From positions 1-64,000 of the forward strand of contig CANJID010000012.1 in the NCBI GenBank assembly GCA_947474395.1: 64,000 bases of DNA, read 5' to 3'. Numbering within the stretch: position 1 is the stretch's first letter; each line of letters opens with the position of its first letter. This DNA comes from Caulobacterales bacterium (lineage in GTDB: Bacteria > Pseudomonadota > Alphaproteobacteria > Caulobacterales > Caulobacteraceae). The notes under the pieces were generated by a model. The model had not been told where the DNA came from, searched no databases, and saw only the letters and a program-made list of their open reading frames with translations. The position numbers and the translations under genes are program-made. Shown piece by piece: positions 56,086-64,000 of the stretch.

Positions 56086-56658
56086 ATGGCTTTTCGCATC
56101 CAACAGAAGGTGGGCGTCCAGGCCCCGGCGACCCAGGTCTGGGACATCCTGGCCGACCTCGACGCGTGGAAGCGCTGGAACCCGCTCTACACGAAGGCGG
56201 AAGGGCGCCTCTCCATCGGCGCGCCCCTGGTCCTGACCCGGACGCTGCCGGGGGACGGGAATAGGGTCCTGGAGACCCGCGTGGTCGACTGGGTGCCGGA
56301 TTCCCAGCTCATCTGGTCGCGAAAAGTGGGCTTCATGGCCACGAGCCTCGGCTACCTCGAGCTGGAGGTGCTGGGCGAGGAGGCCTGCGTCCTGGCCGCG
56401 GGGGAAATCTTCAACGGCCTCGGCTCGGACCTGCTGCCCAGGCCCCTGCGCCGCGACCTGCGAAACGGCTTCTTTGCCCTTTGCGAAGCGGCGAAGGCCC
56501 ACGCCGAGCTTTCCTGGTCGAACGCCGACGAGCGCTACAAGACGGAGTGCCGCAACGCCTCGCGCATGGCGATGAACGCCGGCGCGGTGGACGTGACGCC
56601 GGTCAAGAAGGCGGACCCGATCATGACCTTCGGTCGCCAGCCTCCGAAGCGCAAATGA
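56086..56658 (+). CDS. SRPBCC family protein
   Basis: A 190-residue START/Bet v 1-like protein (SRPBCC). The N-terminus IQQKVGVQAPATQVWDILAD and DAWKRWNPLYTKAEG fit the family, followed by LVLTRTLPGDGNRVLETRVVDWVPDSQ. Such proteins bind hydrophobic ligands. The ATG at 56086 was used. It overlaps the next gene by 4 bases (ATGA), so these two may act together. Confidence 0.8.
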   Translation: MAFRIQQKVGVQAPATQVWDILADLDAWKRWNPLYTKAEGRLSIGAPLVLTRTLPGDGNRVLETRVVDWVPDSQLIWSRKVGFMATSLGYLELEVLGEEACVLAAGEIFNGLGSDLLPRPLRRDLRNGFFALCEAAKAHAELSWSNADERYKTECRNASRMAMNAGAVDVTPVKKADPIMTFGRQPPKRK

Positions 56659-57125
56659 TCGACGACCTCTACAGCGCCAAGATCCTGGGCCTGGCGGCGA
56701 ACATGCCCCACGCGGGCCGCCTCGCCGCGCCCGACGCTTCGTCGGAGAAGATCTCCAAGCTCTGCGGCAGCCGCATCGTGGTGGATGTGGCCATGAAGGA
56801 CGGCAAGGTCGCCGACTTCGCCCAGGAGGTGAAAGCCTGCGCGCTCGGCCAGGCGGCGGCTGCTGTGCTGGGTGAGAACGTCATCGGCGCGACGCCCGAA
56901 GAGATCGAGACCGCTCGCGACGGGCTGCGCGCCATGCTAAAGGCCGGCGGCCCTGGCCCTTCGGGCCGTTTTTCGGACCTCGCCGTGCTGCAACCGGTGA
57001 AAGACTATCCCGCCCGCCACACCTCGACGATGCTCGCGTTCGAGGCGGCGCTGGAGGCCGTCCGCAAGGTCACAGGACCGACTTTGGCCACGACAGGGCG
57101 AACTCGCCGCGCCGGCGCGGCTTGA
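56655..57125 (+). CDS. NifU/IscU-like iron-sulfur scaffold protein (lacks third Cys)
   Basis: A 156-residue NifU-N-like protein. Two cysteines fit the scaffold pattern: CGSRIVVDV and ACALGQAAAAVLGENVIG. The third, normally in a Pro-Val-Lys-x-x-Cys segment, is absent: here the segment reads PVKDYPARHTSTMLAFEA. This is common in short alphaproteobacterial relatives. It may therefore carry an iron site of another kind. It overlaps the SRPBCC gene and is followed by yidD 57 bases later. Confidence 0.82.
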   Translation: MIDDLYSAKILGLAANMPHAGRLAAPDASSEKISKLCGSRIVVDVAMKDGKVADFAQEVKACALGQAAAAVLGENVIGATPEEIETARDGLRAMLKAGGPGPSGRFSDLAVLQPVKDYPARHTSTMLAFEAALEAVRKVTGPTLATTGRTRRAGAA

Positions 57126-57182
57126 TCGGAGCTTTTCGCGAGTGCGATAAGCGGCCGGTCCATCGTTCGCGGCCCCGCCGGC

Positions 57183-57431
57183 ATGACCTTCTTTGAACGA
57201 ACCGTCAGAGGGGCGCTCCGCGCCTACAAGCTGACGCTCTCGCCCCTGATCGGGCGCCAGTGCCGTTTCGCTCCGAGTTGTTCGGAGTACGCGGCGGAGG
57301 TCCTGATCCAGCACGGGCCTTGGCGGGGTAGCGTACTTGCCGCCGGGCGCCTGTGCCGATGCCATCCCTTCGGCGGATCGGGATATGACCCGCCGCCGCC
57401 GCGTCCCAAAGACGTGGAACCGGAAGTGTAG
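57183..57431 (+). CDS. yidD: Membrane protein insertion efficiency factor YidD
   Basis: An 82-residue membrane-associated protein with [41 protein letters not shown] and [13 protein letters not shown], the highly conserved family signature including the cysteines. It helps YidC-dependent insertion. Usually next to rnpA or yidC, but here it lies just before thrS with 4 bases between. Confidence 0.94.
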   Translation: MTFFERTVRGALRAYKLTLSPLIGRQCRFAPSCSEYAAEVLIQHGPWRGSVLAAGRLCRCHPFGGSGYDPPPPRPKDVEPEV

Positions 57432-57435
57432 ACAG

Positions 57436-59373
57436 ATGATCGAGATCAAGTTCCCCGACGGCGCCGCGCGCGAATACCCGGTGGGGATCACCGGCCGGCA
57501 GATCGCTGAGGGAATCTCCCCGTCCCTCTCCAAGCGGTCGGTGCTGCTGAAATTTGATGGCAAGTTGCTGGACATGGAGCGGCCCCTGGAGCGCAGCGGC
57601 TCCATCGAGCTCGTCACCCGCGACAAGCCCGAGGCCCTGGACACCATCCGCCACGACGCCAGCCACGTGATGGCCGAAGCCGTGCAGGAGCTGTTCCCAG
57701 GCACCCAGGTGACCATCGGCCCGGCCATCGAGGACGGCTTCTATTACGACTTCGCCCGCGACGAGCCCTTCAGCCTCGACGACCTGGCCAAGATCGAGCA
57801 GCGGATGAAGGAGATCGTCGACCGCGACGAGAAGATCACCCGCGAGGTCTGGGACCGGGACGAGGCCATCGCCCACTTCAAGTCGATCGGCGAGATCTAC
57901 AAGGCCGAGATCATTGAGGACCTGCCCGTCGGCGAGACGATCACCGTCTATCGCCAGGGGAACTGGAAGGACCTGTGCCTCGGGCCGCACCTGCCCTCGA
58001 CCAGGCACGTGGGCAAGGCCTTCAAACTGACCAAGCTGGCGGGCGCCTACTGGCGCGGCGACCACCGCAACGCCCAGCTGCAGCGCATCTACGGCACGGC
58101 CTGGGCCTCGGAAGCCGACCTGGCCGCCTACCTGACCCGCGTCGAGGAGGCGGAGAAGCGCGACCACCGCCGGGTCGGGCGGGCCATGGACCTCTTCCAC
58201 CTGCAGGAAGAGGGCAAGGGGATGATCTTCTGGCATCCCAAGGGCTGGACCCTGTTCCGCGCGCTGGAGAACTACATCCGCCGCCGGCTGGACGCGGTCG
58301 GCTATGCCGAGGTCAAGACGCCCCAGGTGCTCGACCGGACCCTCTGGGAGAAGTCGGGCCACTGGGAGAAGTTCGGCCACGCCATGTTCACCTGCGAGAC
58401 CGAGGAGGGAGAGAGCCTGGCGGTCAAGCCGATGAACTGCCCCGGCCACGTGCAGATCTTCAACGTCGGCCAGAAGTCCTACCGCGACCTGCCCCTGCGC
58501 ATGGCCGAGTTCGGCGCCTGCCACCGCTACGAGCCGTCCGGGGGGCTGCACGGCATCCTTCGGCTGCGCGCCTTCACCCAGGACGACGCCCACATCTTCT
58601 GCCGCGAGGACCAGATCGAGTCCGAGACCACGGCCTTCGTGGAGCTGCTGCACTCGGTCTACGCCGACCTCGGGGTGGACCTGCACAGCGTGAAACTGGC
58701 CCTGCGGCCGGAGCTGCGCGCCGGCACCGACGAGATCTGGGACCAGGCCGAGACCAAGCTGGCCCGGGCCGCCGCCGCCGCCGGGGTCGAGGTGGAGATG
58801 CTTCCCGGCGAGGGCGCCTTCTACGGCCCCAAGCTGGAGTTCCACCTGAAGGACGCCATCGGCCGCACCTGGCAGTGCGGCACGCTGCAGCTCGACTTCG
58901 TCCTGCCGGAGCGCCTGGACGCCGAATATGTCGCCGAGGACGGCTCCAAGCAGCGGCCCGTCATGCTGCACAGGGCGATCCTGGGGGCGCTGGAGCGCTT
59001 CCTCGGCATCCTGATCGAGAACTACGGCGGCGCCTTCCCCTTGTGGCTGGCCCCGGTTCAGGTGACGGTCGCGACCATAACCTCGGACGCCGACGGCTTC
59101 GCCGAGGAAGCCGCCCGCAAACTGAGGGCGGCGGGACTCAGGGTGGAGACCGATCTTCGCAATGAGAAGATCAACTACAAGATCCGCGAACACAGCCTGG
59201 CCAAGGTCCCGGTGATCGCCGTGGTGGGCCGGCGCGAGGCGGAAGAAGGCAAGCTGGCCCTGCGCCGCTTCGGCTCCGAAGGGCAGCAGATCGTCACCCT
59301 GGAGGAGGCCGCGGCCATGCTGTCGACCGAGGCCCTGCCGCCGGACCTCGCCCGCGCTGCGAAGCCTGCATGA
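57436..59373 (+). CDS. thrS: Threonyl-tRNA synthetase
   Basis: Class II synthetase, 645 residues. It has the N-terminal TGS domain ([16 protein letters not shown]), the editing domain with [15 protein letters not shown], the class II motifs [11 protein letters not shown] and [20 protein letters not shown], and the C-terminal anticodon domain. The ATG at 57436 matches the family. It overlaps the next glycosyltransferase gene by 4 bases (ATGA). Confidence 0.97.
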   Translation: MIEIKFPDGAAREYPVGITGRQIAEGISPSLSKRSVLLKFDGKLLDMERPLERSGSIELVTRDKPEALDTIRHDASHVMAEAVQELFPGTQVTIGPAIEDGFYYDFARDEPFSLDDLAKIEQRMKEIVDRDEKITREVWDRDEAIAHFKSIGEIYKAEIIEDLPVGETITVYRQGNWKDLCLGPHLPSTRHVGKAFKLTKLAGAYWRGDHRNAQLQRIYGTAWASEADLAAYLTRVEEAEKRDHRRVGRAMDLFHLQEEGKGMIFWHPKGWTLFRALENYIRRRLDAVGYAEVKTPQVLDRTLWEKSGHWEKFGHAMFTCETEEGESLAVKPMNCPGHVQIFNVGQKSYRDLPLRMAEFGACHRYEPSGGLHGILRLRAFTQDDAHIFCREDQIESETTAFVELLHSVYADLGVDLHSVKLALRPELRAGTDEIWDQAETKLARAAAAAGVEVEMLPGEGAFYGPKLEFHLKDAIGRTWQCGTLQLDFVLPERLDAEYVAEDGSKQRPVMLHRAILGALERFLGILIENYGGAFPLWLAPVQVTVATITSDADGFAEEAARKLRAAGLRVETDLRNEKINYKIREHSLAKVPVIAVVGRREAEEGKLALRRFGSEGQQIVTLEEAAAMLSTEALPPDLARAAKPA

Positions 59374-60281
59374 ACGTCGTCGCCCACCCGAGGGCCAAGG
59401 GCCGCGTCGCCGCGTCCGCCGCTCCGGCGGTGAGCGTGGTGATGGTGGTCTATTTCACCGGGCCCGCCCTCGAGCGGAGCCTGCGGCGGGTGCTGGACGA
59501 TCCGCGGGTGGAAGAGTTCGTGCTGGTCGATAACGGCTCGACGGGCCTGGAGGCCGCCGCTTTGGACGCCGCCTCCCGCGACAAGCGGGTGAAGCTGCTG
59601 CGCGGCCACGGCAACATCGGCTTCGCCCGGGGCGCCAATCTCGGGGCCCGGACGGCCAAGGGGCGGGACCTGGTGTTCCTCAACCCCGACGCCTTCCTGG
59701 AGCCGGGGTGCGTGGCGTCCCTGGTTGAAACCCTGGAGGGGGCGCCGGCCGCCCTGGTGGGCGCGCGGGTGCTGAACGAGGACGGCCAGGAGCAGCGCGG
59801 CGCGCGGCGGGGCGAGGTGACCCCGCTCACCACCGTTCTCAGCCTGACGGGCCTCGCCCGCCGGGTGGGCTTCCTGCGACGGTTCGAGATTCACCACGAG
59901 GGCGACGACCTGCCCACGGGCGCCGAGGCCATCCCGACGGTTTCCGGCGCCTGTTTCGCCATGCGCCGCGAGGCCTTCGAGGCCGTGGGCGGCTTCGACG
60001 AGGGCTACTTCCTGCACGTCGAGGACGTCGACCTGTGCTGGCGGGTTCGCAAGGCCGGCGGCGCGGTGTTGTTCCAGCCCGCCGCGCGGGTGGTCCACCC
60101 CGGCTCGACCAGCCAGAAGTCCCCGGTGGCGGTGGAGTACTGGAAGGGGCTGGGCCTGGCCCGCTACTTCCGCAAGCGCGCCTCGTCCGCCCCCGCCAAG
60201 GCCGCGGCGTGGCTCCTGTTCCCGGCCATCGTCGGCGTTTCGGTGTTCCGGGCGCTGCGGACCCGGCGCGCGCGGCGCTGA
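59370..60281 (+). CDS. Family 2 glycosyltransferase (rhamnosyltransferase-like)
   Basis: A 303-residue GT-A enzyme. It shows [37 protein letters not shown], the DPD-like [13 protein letters not shown], and [14 protein letters not shown] followed by [11 protein letters not shown]-terminal hydrophobic stretch (residues about 265-290) may anchor it. It is translated from an ATGA overlap with thrS and followed 3 bases later by a methyltransferase, so the two may decorate the same surface glycan. Confidence 0.84.
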   Translation: MNVVAHPRAKGRVAASAAPAVSVVMVVYFTGPALERSLRRVLDDPRVEEFVLVDNGSTGLEAAALDAASRDKRVKLLRGHGNIGFARGANLGARTAKGRDLVFLNPDAFLEPGCVASLVETLEGAPAALVGARVLNEDGQEQRGARRGEVTPLTTVLSLTGLARRVGFLRRFEIHHEGDDLPTGAEAIPTVSGACFAMRREAFEAVGGFDEGYFLHVEDVDLCWRVRKAGGAVLFQPAARVVHPGSTSQKSPVAVEYWKGLGLARYFRKRASSAPAKAAAWLLFPAIVGVSVFRALRTRRARR

Positions 60282-60283
60282 GG

Positions 60284-61072
60284 GTGGCTTCAGGCGCCCG
60301 TCCCCTGCTCGGCAAACTCGCCGACGCCCTGGCGGCCGTGGGGCTGGCGGGCCCAGCCTTCCGTCTGTTCGAGCGCTTTCAGGCCCTGGGCGACAAGGGC
60401 CCGAGCGAGTACGGCGGCCTGCCCCTGCCGTCCGCCTACCTCCGCGTCATCACCGCCGGCTCGGCCAGCGCCGAGGCCTTCGTCCTGACCGGACAATGGG
60501 CGGCGGACGCCTTCATTCGCCTCGCCGAAAAGCACGGCCGCCCGCTGACCCCGCAGACCCATGTGCTGGACTTCGGCTGTGGCTGCGGCCGGATCGCCCG
60601 CCACCTGATCGGCAAGGCCGCCGTCTCGGGCAGCGACCTCAATCCCCGCCTCGCCGGCTGGTGCGCCGCCAACCTGCCCGGCGAGTTTCGGCGCAACGGC
60701 GTCCTGCCGCCCGCGCCCTTCGCCGACGCCGGCTTCGACCTCGTCTATTCCGTCTCGGTCTTCACCCACCTGCACGAGCCCAACGCAAAGGCTTGGCTGG
60801 ACGAGCTGGCCCGCGTGGTGCGCCCCGGCGGCCTCGCCCTCCTGACCTTCTTCGACGAGCACCTGCCCCAGGCGGAGGGCTTCCGCGACGAACTGGCGGC
60901 CAAGGGCTTCGTCGTCCGCCACGAAGGGCCGGAAGGCTCGAACCTGCTCTGCGGCTACTTCTCCACCGACGGTTTCGCGAAGCTGGCCGCGCCCGGCTGG
61001 CGGCTCATCGAGGCGGTGAGGAGCGGCGAGTCCGGCGTCGGCCAAGCGATCGCCGTGTTCGAGCGGGTCTAG
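60284..61072 (+). CDS. Class I SAM-dependent methyltransferase
   Basis: A 262-residue methyltransferase that starts at GTG 60284. Motif I is VLDFGCGCGRIARHLIG, motif II includes GSDLNPRLAGW, and SVSVFTHLHEPNAKAWLDE resembles known sugar/lipid methylases. No membrane helix. Its TAG stop is part of the first arm of the repeat at 61070-61121. Likely partner of the upstream glycosyltransferase. Confidence 0.83.
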   Translation: MASGARPLLGKLADALAAVGLAGPAFRLFERFQALGDKGPSEYGGLPLPSAYLRVITAGSASAEAFVLTGQWAADAFIRLAEKHGRPLTPQTHVLDFGCGCGRIARHLIGKAAVSGSDLNPRLAGWCAANLPGEFRRNGVLPPAPFADAGFDLVYSVSVFTHLHEPNAKAWLDELARVVRPGGLALLTFFDEHLPQAEGFRDELAAKGFVVRHEGPEGSNLLCGYFSTDGFAKLAAPGWRLIEAVRSGESGVGQAIAVFERV

Positions 61073-61121
61073 AGCGCGTCAGGCGAAAGTGTGTGCGGTT
61101 TCGCCGCCCGGACGCGCTCTA
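61070..61121. repeat. Imperfect palindromic repeat after the methyltransferase
   Basis: Outer 11-base inverted repeat TAGAGCGCGTC (61070-61080) / GACGCGCTCTA (61111-61121), with an inner repeat GGCGAAA (61082-61088) / TTTCGCC (61099-61105). Similar elements are dispersed in alphaproteobacterial genomes. The methyltransferase stop codon lies inside the first arm. Confidence 0.72.
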
Positions 61122-61135
61122 AGGTATTAAAAGAT

Positions 61136-61184
61136 AGAGCCGTTCTAACGGATCAGATGGACCCATCTGATGCTGAAAGGCTCT
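61136..61184. repeat. Second palindromic repeat, overlapping the HMG-CoA lyase end
   Basis: Outer AGAGCC (61136-61141) / GGCTCT (61179-61184) with an inner perfect ATCAGATG (61152-61159) / CATCTGAT (61164-61171) and a 4-base loop. It overlaps the last codons of the lyase gene, so it may supply its C-terminus. It resembles dispersed alphaproteobacterial palindromic elements. Confidence 0.65.
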
Positions 61185-62085
61185 GGGCCGGCGTCGGGAA
61201 ACCGCCCGCCCGCGACAGTCCCGACGGAACGTCCTTGCCGAGCTTGGCCCCGATCCAGTGCGCGGTCGCGATAAGGGCGTCCAGGTCGAGGCCGGTTTCG
61301 ATGCCGGCCCGGTCCAGCATGTAGACCAGGTCCTCGGTGGCGATATTGCCGGTGGCCTTCGGGGCGAAGGGACAGCCGCCGATGCCGCCGCAGCTGGCGT
61401 CCAGCACGTCCGCCCCCGCCTCGATCGCCGCATAGGCGTTGGCGAGGCCCGTCCGGCGCGTGTCGTGGAAGTGCAGTCGCAGCTTCGCATCGGGCGCCAC
61501 GGCCTTCACCGCCTCGATCCGGCGGCGGACCTCCCACGGATCGGCGACCCCTATGGTGTCGGCCAGCGCGATCTCCTTCACCCCCATGGCGTCGGCCTCG
61601 CGGGCCACCTCCACCACCCGCTCCAGCGGGACCTCTCCCTCGAAGGGACAGCCGAAGGCGACAGCGACGGTCACTGTGACCGGCGGTCCTTCGGAGCGGG
61701 CGCGCTGCGCGACCTGCGCGAACATGTCCATCTGCTCGCGGTGGCCCGAGCCCTGGTTGGCGCGGCCGAAGGCGTCGGTGGCGCAGACCACCACATTGGC
61801 CTCGTCGCAGGCCGTGGCGATCAGGCGCTCCCAGCCCCTGACGTTCAGGACCAAGCCGATGCGCGAGCGGGACGGGTCGGAGGGGAGGGCCGCGAGCACG
61901 GCCTCCGCCCCGGCCATCTGCGGCACGCGGCCGGGATGGACGAAGGAGACGGCCTCGATACGCCGCACTCCGGCGGCTTCCAGCCGCAGGACGAAGGCGG
62001 CTCGATCCTCAGGCGACAAGGCCACAGCCTCGTTCTGCAGCCCGTCGCGGGGGCCGACCTCCACGATCTCGACGCGCCGCGTCAC
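61153..62085 (-). CDS. Hydroxymethylglutaryl-CoA lyase
   Basis: HMGL-type aldolase that splits HMG-CoA to acetoacetate and acetyl-CoA, used in leucine breakdown. The 310 residues have VEVGPRDGLQNEAVALSPED, LRLHFHDTRRTGLANAYAA and the signature GGIGGCPFAPKATGNIATED with the catalytic Cys. It starts with GTG at 62085 in a GTGA overlap with the GT39 gene. The final residues SASDGSI come from the repeat at 61136-61184. Confidence 0.9.
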   Translation of the reverse strand: MTRRVEIVEVGPRDGLQNEAVALSPEDRAAFVLRLEAAGVRRIEAVSFVHPGRVPQMAGAEAVLAALPSDPSRSRIGLVLNVRGWERLIATACDEANVVVCATDAFGRANQGSGHREQMDMFAQVAQRARSEGPPVTVTVAVAFGCPFEGEVPLERVVEVAREADAMGVKEIALADTIGVADPWEVRRRIEAVKAVAPDAKLRLHFHDTRRTGLANAYAAIEAGADVLDASCGGIGGCPFAPKATGNIATEDLVYMLDRAGIETGLDLDALIATAHWIGAKLGKDVPSGLSRAGGFPTPAQSLSASDGSI

Positions 62086-63845
62086 AGGGCCGGCTCCTGC
62101 ACGCGGGGAATGGGGGGCGGAAGGGTGGGCCGCCAGAGGGTGATGGCGACGGGATCGCCGTCGGAATAATCGAAGCCCCGGATCGTCGCCACGGAGGTGG
62201 CCTGGACCCCAAGGTCGGCGAGGGCCGCGCGGAAGGCCTTTTCCTTGCCGGCCTCCACCATGGCCGGGCGGCCCTCGTCGATGGCGTCGGCGGCCTCGAC
62301 CGGATCGACCAGCTCGGTGGGCGTGCCGAGGGCGAAGACCAGGCTGGGTTCGGAAAAGCCGGTCGCGGCCACCGGGCCGGGGGTGACCCCGTCGCGGGGA
62401 TCGAGCCCAGCCCGCTCGAGGGCCTGGGCGAGGCGCTCGGACACCCACAGGGTCCTCAAGCGGGGCGCGAGGCCCCCCGCCAGGGCGCCGTGGGCGATCA
62501 GGCCGACGGCCGCGGCGATCAGCAGTCCAGCCTCCGTCGAGCGCCGTCGCAGGCCCACGGCGGCGGCGCCCGCCGCGCTCAGCAGCAGCACCCCGACGAC
62601 GATGGCCCACACCCGGGCGGCGCTGTCGCCGTAGCGGTCCGCCGCGAGCACACCGACGGCGGCCAGGGCCACGCCGGCCAGGAGGGAAAGTCCCGCGCCG
62701 ACCCGCCGGCTCCAGCGGGGCGGCGTCGCGGTGCAGGCCGCCGCCGCCAGCCAGGCCAGGGCGCCGTAGAGGGGCAGGGGATAGTGGACCAGCTTGGTCG
62801 GCATGGCCTCGAACACCAGCCAGGCGGGGACCAGCCAGGCCACGGCGAAACGTACGCCGGGTTCCGCCCTACGCCTCCAGGCGACGATCAGGGCCGCGGG
62901 CAGGACGGCGGCGGCGGGAAAGAGCAGCAGAGGCGAGGCCAGGAGGTGATAACCCGGCGGGGCGCCGTGGGTCTCCTGGCCGCCGGCGAGCTTGGGGGCG
63001 AGGTCGCCCTGCACCGCCGAGGTCCAGAATCTCCCGTCGGTCGCGACGGTGATGGCTACGGCCCACGGTCCGACCACGGCGACCACCAGGACCAGGCCCC
63101 AGACCCAGTGCAGCCGCCGCATCCAGCCGGCTTCCCGGTCCCACAGGGCGAGGGTGACGAGGGCCAGGCCCGCCACCATCGGGCCGACCGGGCCCTTGAC
63201 CAGCACGGCCAGGGCCATGCCGGCCCAGAACAGGGTGTTGGCGGACCTACCCGCCGGCGCACCGCCCCTCGCCTCGCCGTAGAGCCGCCCCAGGGCGGCC
63301 ATCGACAGCACGACGGCGCCGCACAGGACCGCGTCGGTCTTGGCGATGAAGGCCTCGCTGGAGAGGAGGAAGCTCGTCCCCAGCACCGCTCCGGCGAGGA
63401 AGCCCCGTCTTGCGCCCCAGAAGGCCGTCGCCCCCCAGGCGCAGGCCGCCGCCGCCAAAGCGGCTCCCAGGAGCGAGGGCAGGCGATAGGCCCAGATTCC
63501 CCGCACTTCCGCCGAGGAGACCAGCTTGACGCTCGCCGCCTGCAGCCAGTGGATGCCCACCGGCTTCTTGTCCCGAGGAGCGTCCTGGAAGCGGATGTTC
63601 ACGAAGTCGCCCGTCTCCAGCATCTGGGCGGAGGCCTGGGCGAATCGCGCCTCGTCGCGATCCAGGGGAGGCAGGGCCATCAGGCCGGGCACGGCCGCGA
63701 GCATGACCGCCAGGGCTGCCAGGACCGGGCCCTTCCAGCCGCCGGTCCAGCGGTCCAGGGCGATCTTCCAGGGTGCGGGCGCTTCATCCGGCGCAGCGGC
63801 CGGCGAAGCGACGCCGGCCTGGTCGGGGCTGGAAACGGCGCTCAT
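62082..63845 (-). CDS. ArnT-like glycosyltransferase (family 39/83), multi-pass
   Basis: A 587-residue membrane protein with about 12 helices. The N-terminal periplasmic loop has PPLDRDEARFAQASAQMLE and RDKKPVGIHWLQAAS, the conserved family region for lipid-phosphate sugar donors; VLVKGPVGPMVAG lies in the middle. The C-terminal region is a soluble domain with GFDYSDGDPVAITLW. It may transfer an amino sugar or other sugar to lipid A or a protein. It is divergent from the next glycosyltransferase with 75 bases between. Confidence 0.87.
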   Translation of the reverse strand: MSAVSSPDQAGVASPAAAPDEAPAPWKIALDRWTGGWKGPVLAALAVMLAAVPGLMALPPLDRDEARFAQASAQMLETGDFVNIRFQDAPRDKKPVGIHWLQAASVKLVSSAEVRGIWAYRLPSLLGAALAAAACAWGATAFWGARRGFLAGAVLGTSFLLSSEAFIAKTDAVLCGAVVLSMAALGRLYGEARGGAPAGRSANTLFWAGMALAVLVKGPVGPMVAGLALVTLALWDREAGWMRRLHWVWGLVLVVAVVGPWAVAITVATDGRFWTSAVQGDLAPKLAGGQETHGAPPGYHLLASPLLLFPAAAVLPAALIVAWRRRAEPGVRFAVAWLVPAWLVFEAMPTKLVHYPLPLYGALAWLAAAACTATPPRWSRRVGAGLSLLAGVALAAVGVLAADRYGDSAARVWAIVVGVLLLSAAGAAAVGLRRRSTEAGLLIAAAVGLIAHGALAGGLAPRLRTLWVSERLAQALERAGLDPRDGVTPGPVAATGFSEPSLVFALGTPTELVDPVEAADAIDEGRPAMVEAGKEKAFRAALADLGVQATSVATIRGFDYSDGDPVAITLWRPTLPPPIPRVQEPAL

Positions 63846-63920
63846 GGCGCCCCTGTTATCATGGCAGCCGGGGCCGCGCCCTCCCGCAAAGCCTCGAAAG
63901 AGGCTAAGAGACCGGCCGCA

Positions 63921-64000
63921 ATGGCCAAGTCCCCCACAGTCCCCGAAATCTCGGTCATCGTCCCCGTGCACAACGAGGAGGGCGCCGCCGGCCCCCTTGC
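63921..64000 (+). CDS. Family 2 glycosyltransferase (N-terminal fragment, cut by window)
   Basis: Only the first 26 residues lie in the window. They read MAKSPTVPEISVIVPVHNEE followed by GAAGPL, the start of a DPM1/ArnC-like family 2 glycosyltransferase (VIVPVHNEE). Such enzymes make the lipid-phosphate sugar donor used by ArnT-like enzymes, which fits the divergent ArnT-like gene. The rest lies outside the window. Confidence 0.8.
   Translation, partial: MAKSPTVPEISVIVPVHNEEGAAGPL

Overview
The window is gene-dense, very GC-rich chromosomal DNA with short intergenic gaps (none above about 230 bases) and frequent 4-base stop/start overlaps. The gene set points to an alphaproteobacterium of the Caulobacterales (Caulobacter/Phenylobacterium-like): a PhyR-NepR-EcfG-PhyK general stress locus, a ChvI-ChvG-HprK-EIIA-HPr module, a 295-residue RpoH, an FlmA-like dehydratase and TadE/TadG-like pilus genes. 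The genus is an inference. I saw no phage, IS element, CRISPR array, tRNA or rRNA.

Layout. 1-2760 (minus): gyrB (cut by the window edge) and recF. 2863-6887: general stress response locus with phyR (minus) facing nepR-ecfG-phyK (plus), then two near-identical entericidin-like lipoproteins. Three sequences match the EcfG promoter pattern GGAAC-N16/17-CGTT: one before phyR, one before nepR, one before the first lipoprotein. 6979-8637: MFS transporter with an extra domain. 8634-15833: molybdenum cofactor genes (mocA-like, moaA, moaD, moaE, moaB, moaC, xdhC-like) with a siroheme-synthase-like protein, a DOMON-like protein and a NamZ-like (DUF1343) enzyme among them. 15856-18947: flmA-like dehydratase and an M13 peptidase. 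19055-22053: DUF805 protein, TadG/TadE-like proteins, small membrane protein. 22063-26412: ABC importer (ATPase plus fused permease) and a serine hydrolase. 26472-31818: hypotheticals and polA. 31832-37228: a large unknown protein, then chvI-chvG-hprK-EIIA-HPr, which looks like an envelope-stress sensor joined to a regulatory PTS. 37313-40972: PhnA-like protein, SGNH hydrolase, exported FMN 2-hydroxyacid oxidase, bioB. 41084-44901: a three-gene operon (class III aminotransferase, aldo/keto reductase, SpsF-like cytidylyltransferase) facing an EamA transporter; it probably makes a nucleotide-activated surface sugar. 44962-49821: leuA, TVP38 protein, dapB, amidase. 49894-54535: atypical receiver protein, rpoH, rluD, NAD(P)-binding protein, an encapsulated-ferritin-like protein without an encapsulin gene beside it, hisI, VOC protein. 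54593-61072: cysS, SRPBCC protein, Fe-S scaffold-like protein, yidD, thrS, glycosyltransferase, methyltransferase. 61153-64000: HMG-CoA lyase, ArnT-like glycosyltransferase and the start of a family 2 glycosyltransferase.

The points most worth a second look are the orphan encapsulated-ferritin-like gene, the degenerate methyltransferase tail on the siroheme-synthase-like protein, the receiver with Glu at its phosphorylation site, the aminotransferase/AKR/SpsF operon, the stress promoters, and two apparent CTG starts placed in CTGA overlaps (hprK, rluD). No search or alignment was run; family names rest on motifs read by eye.
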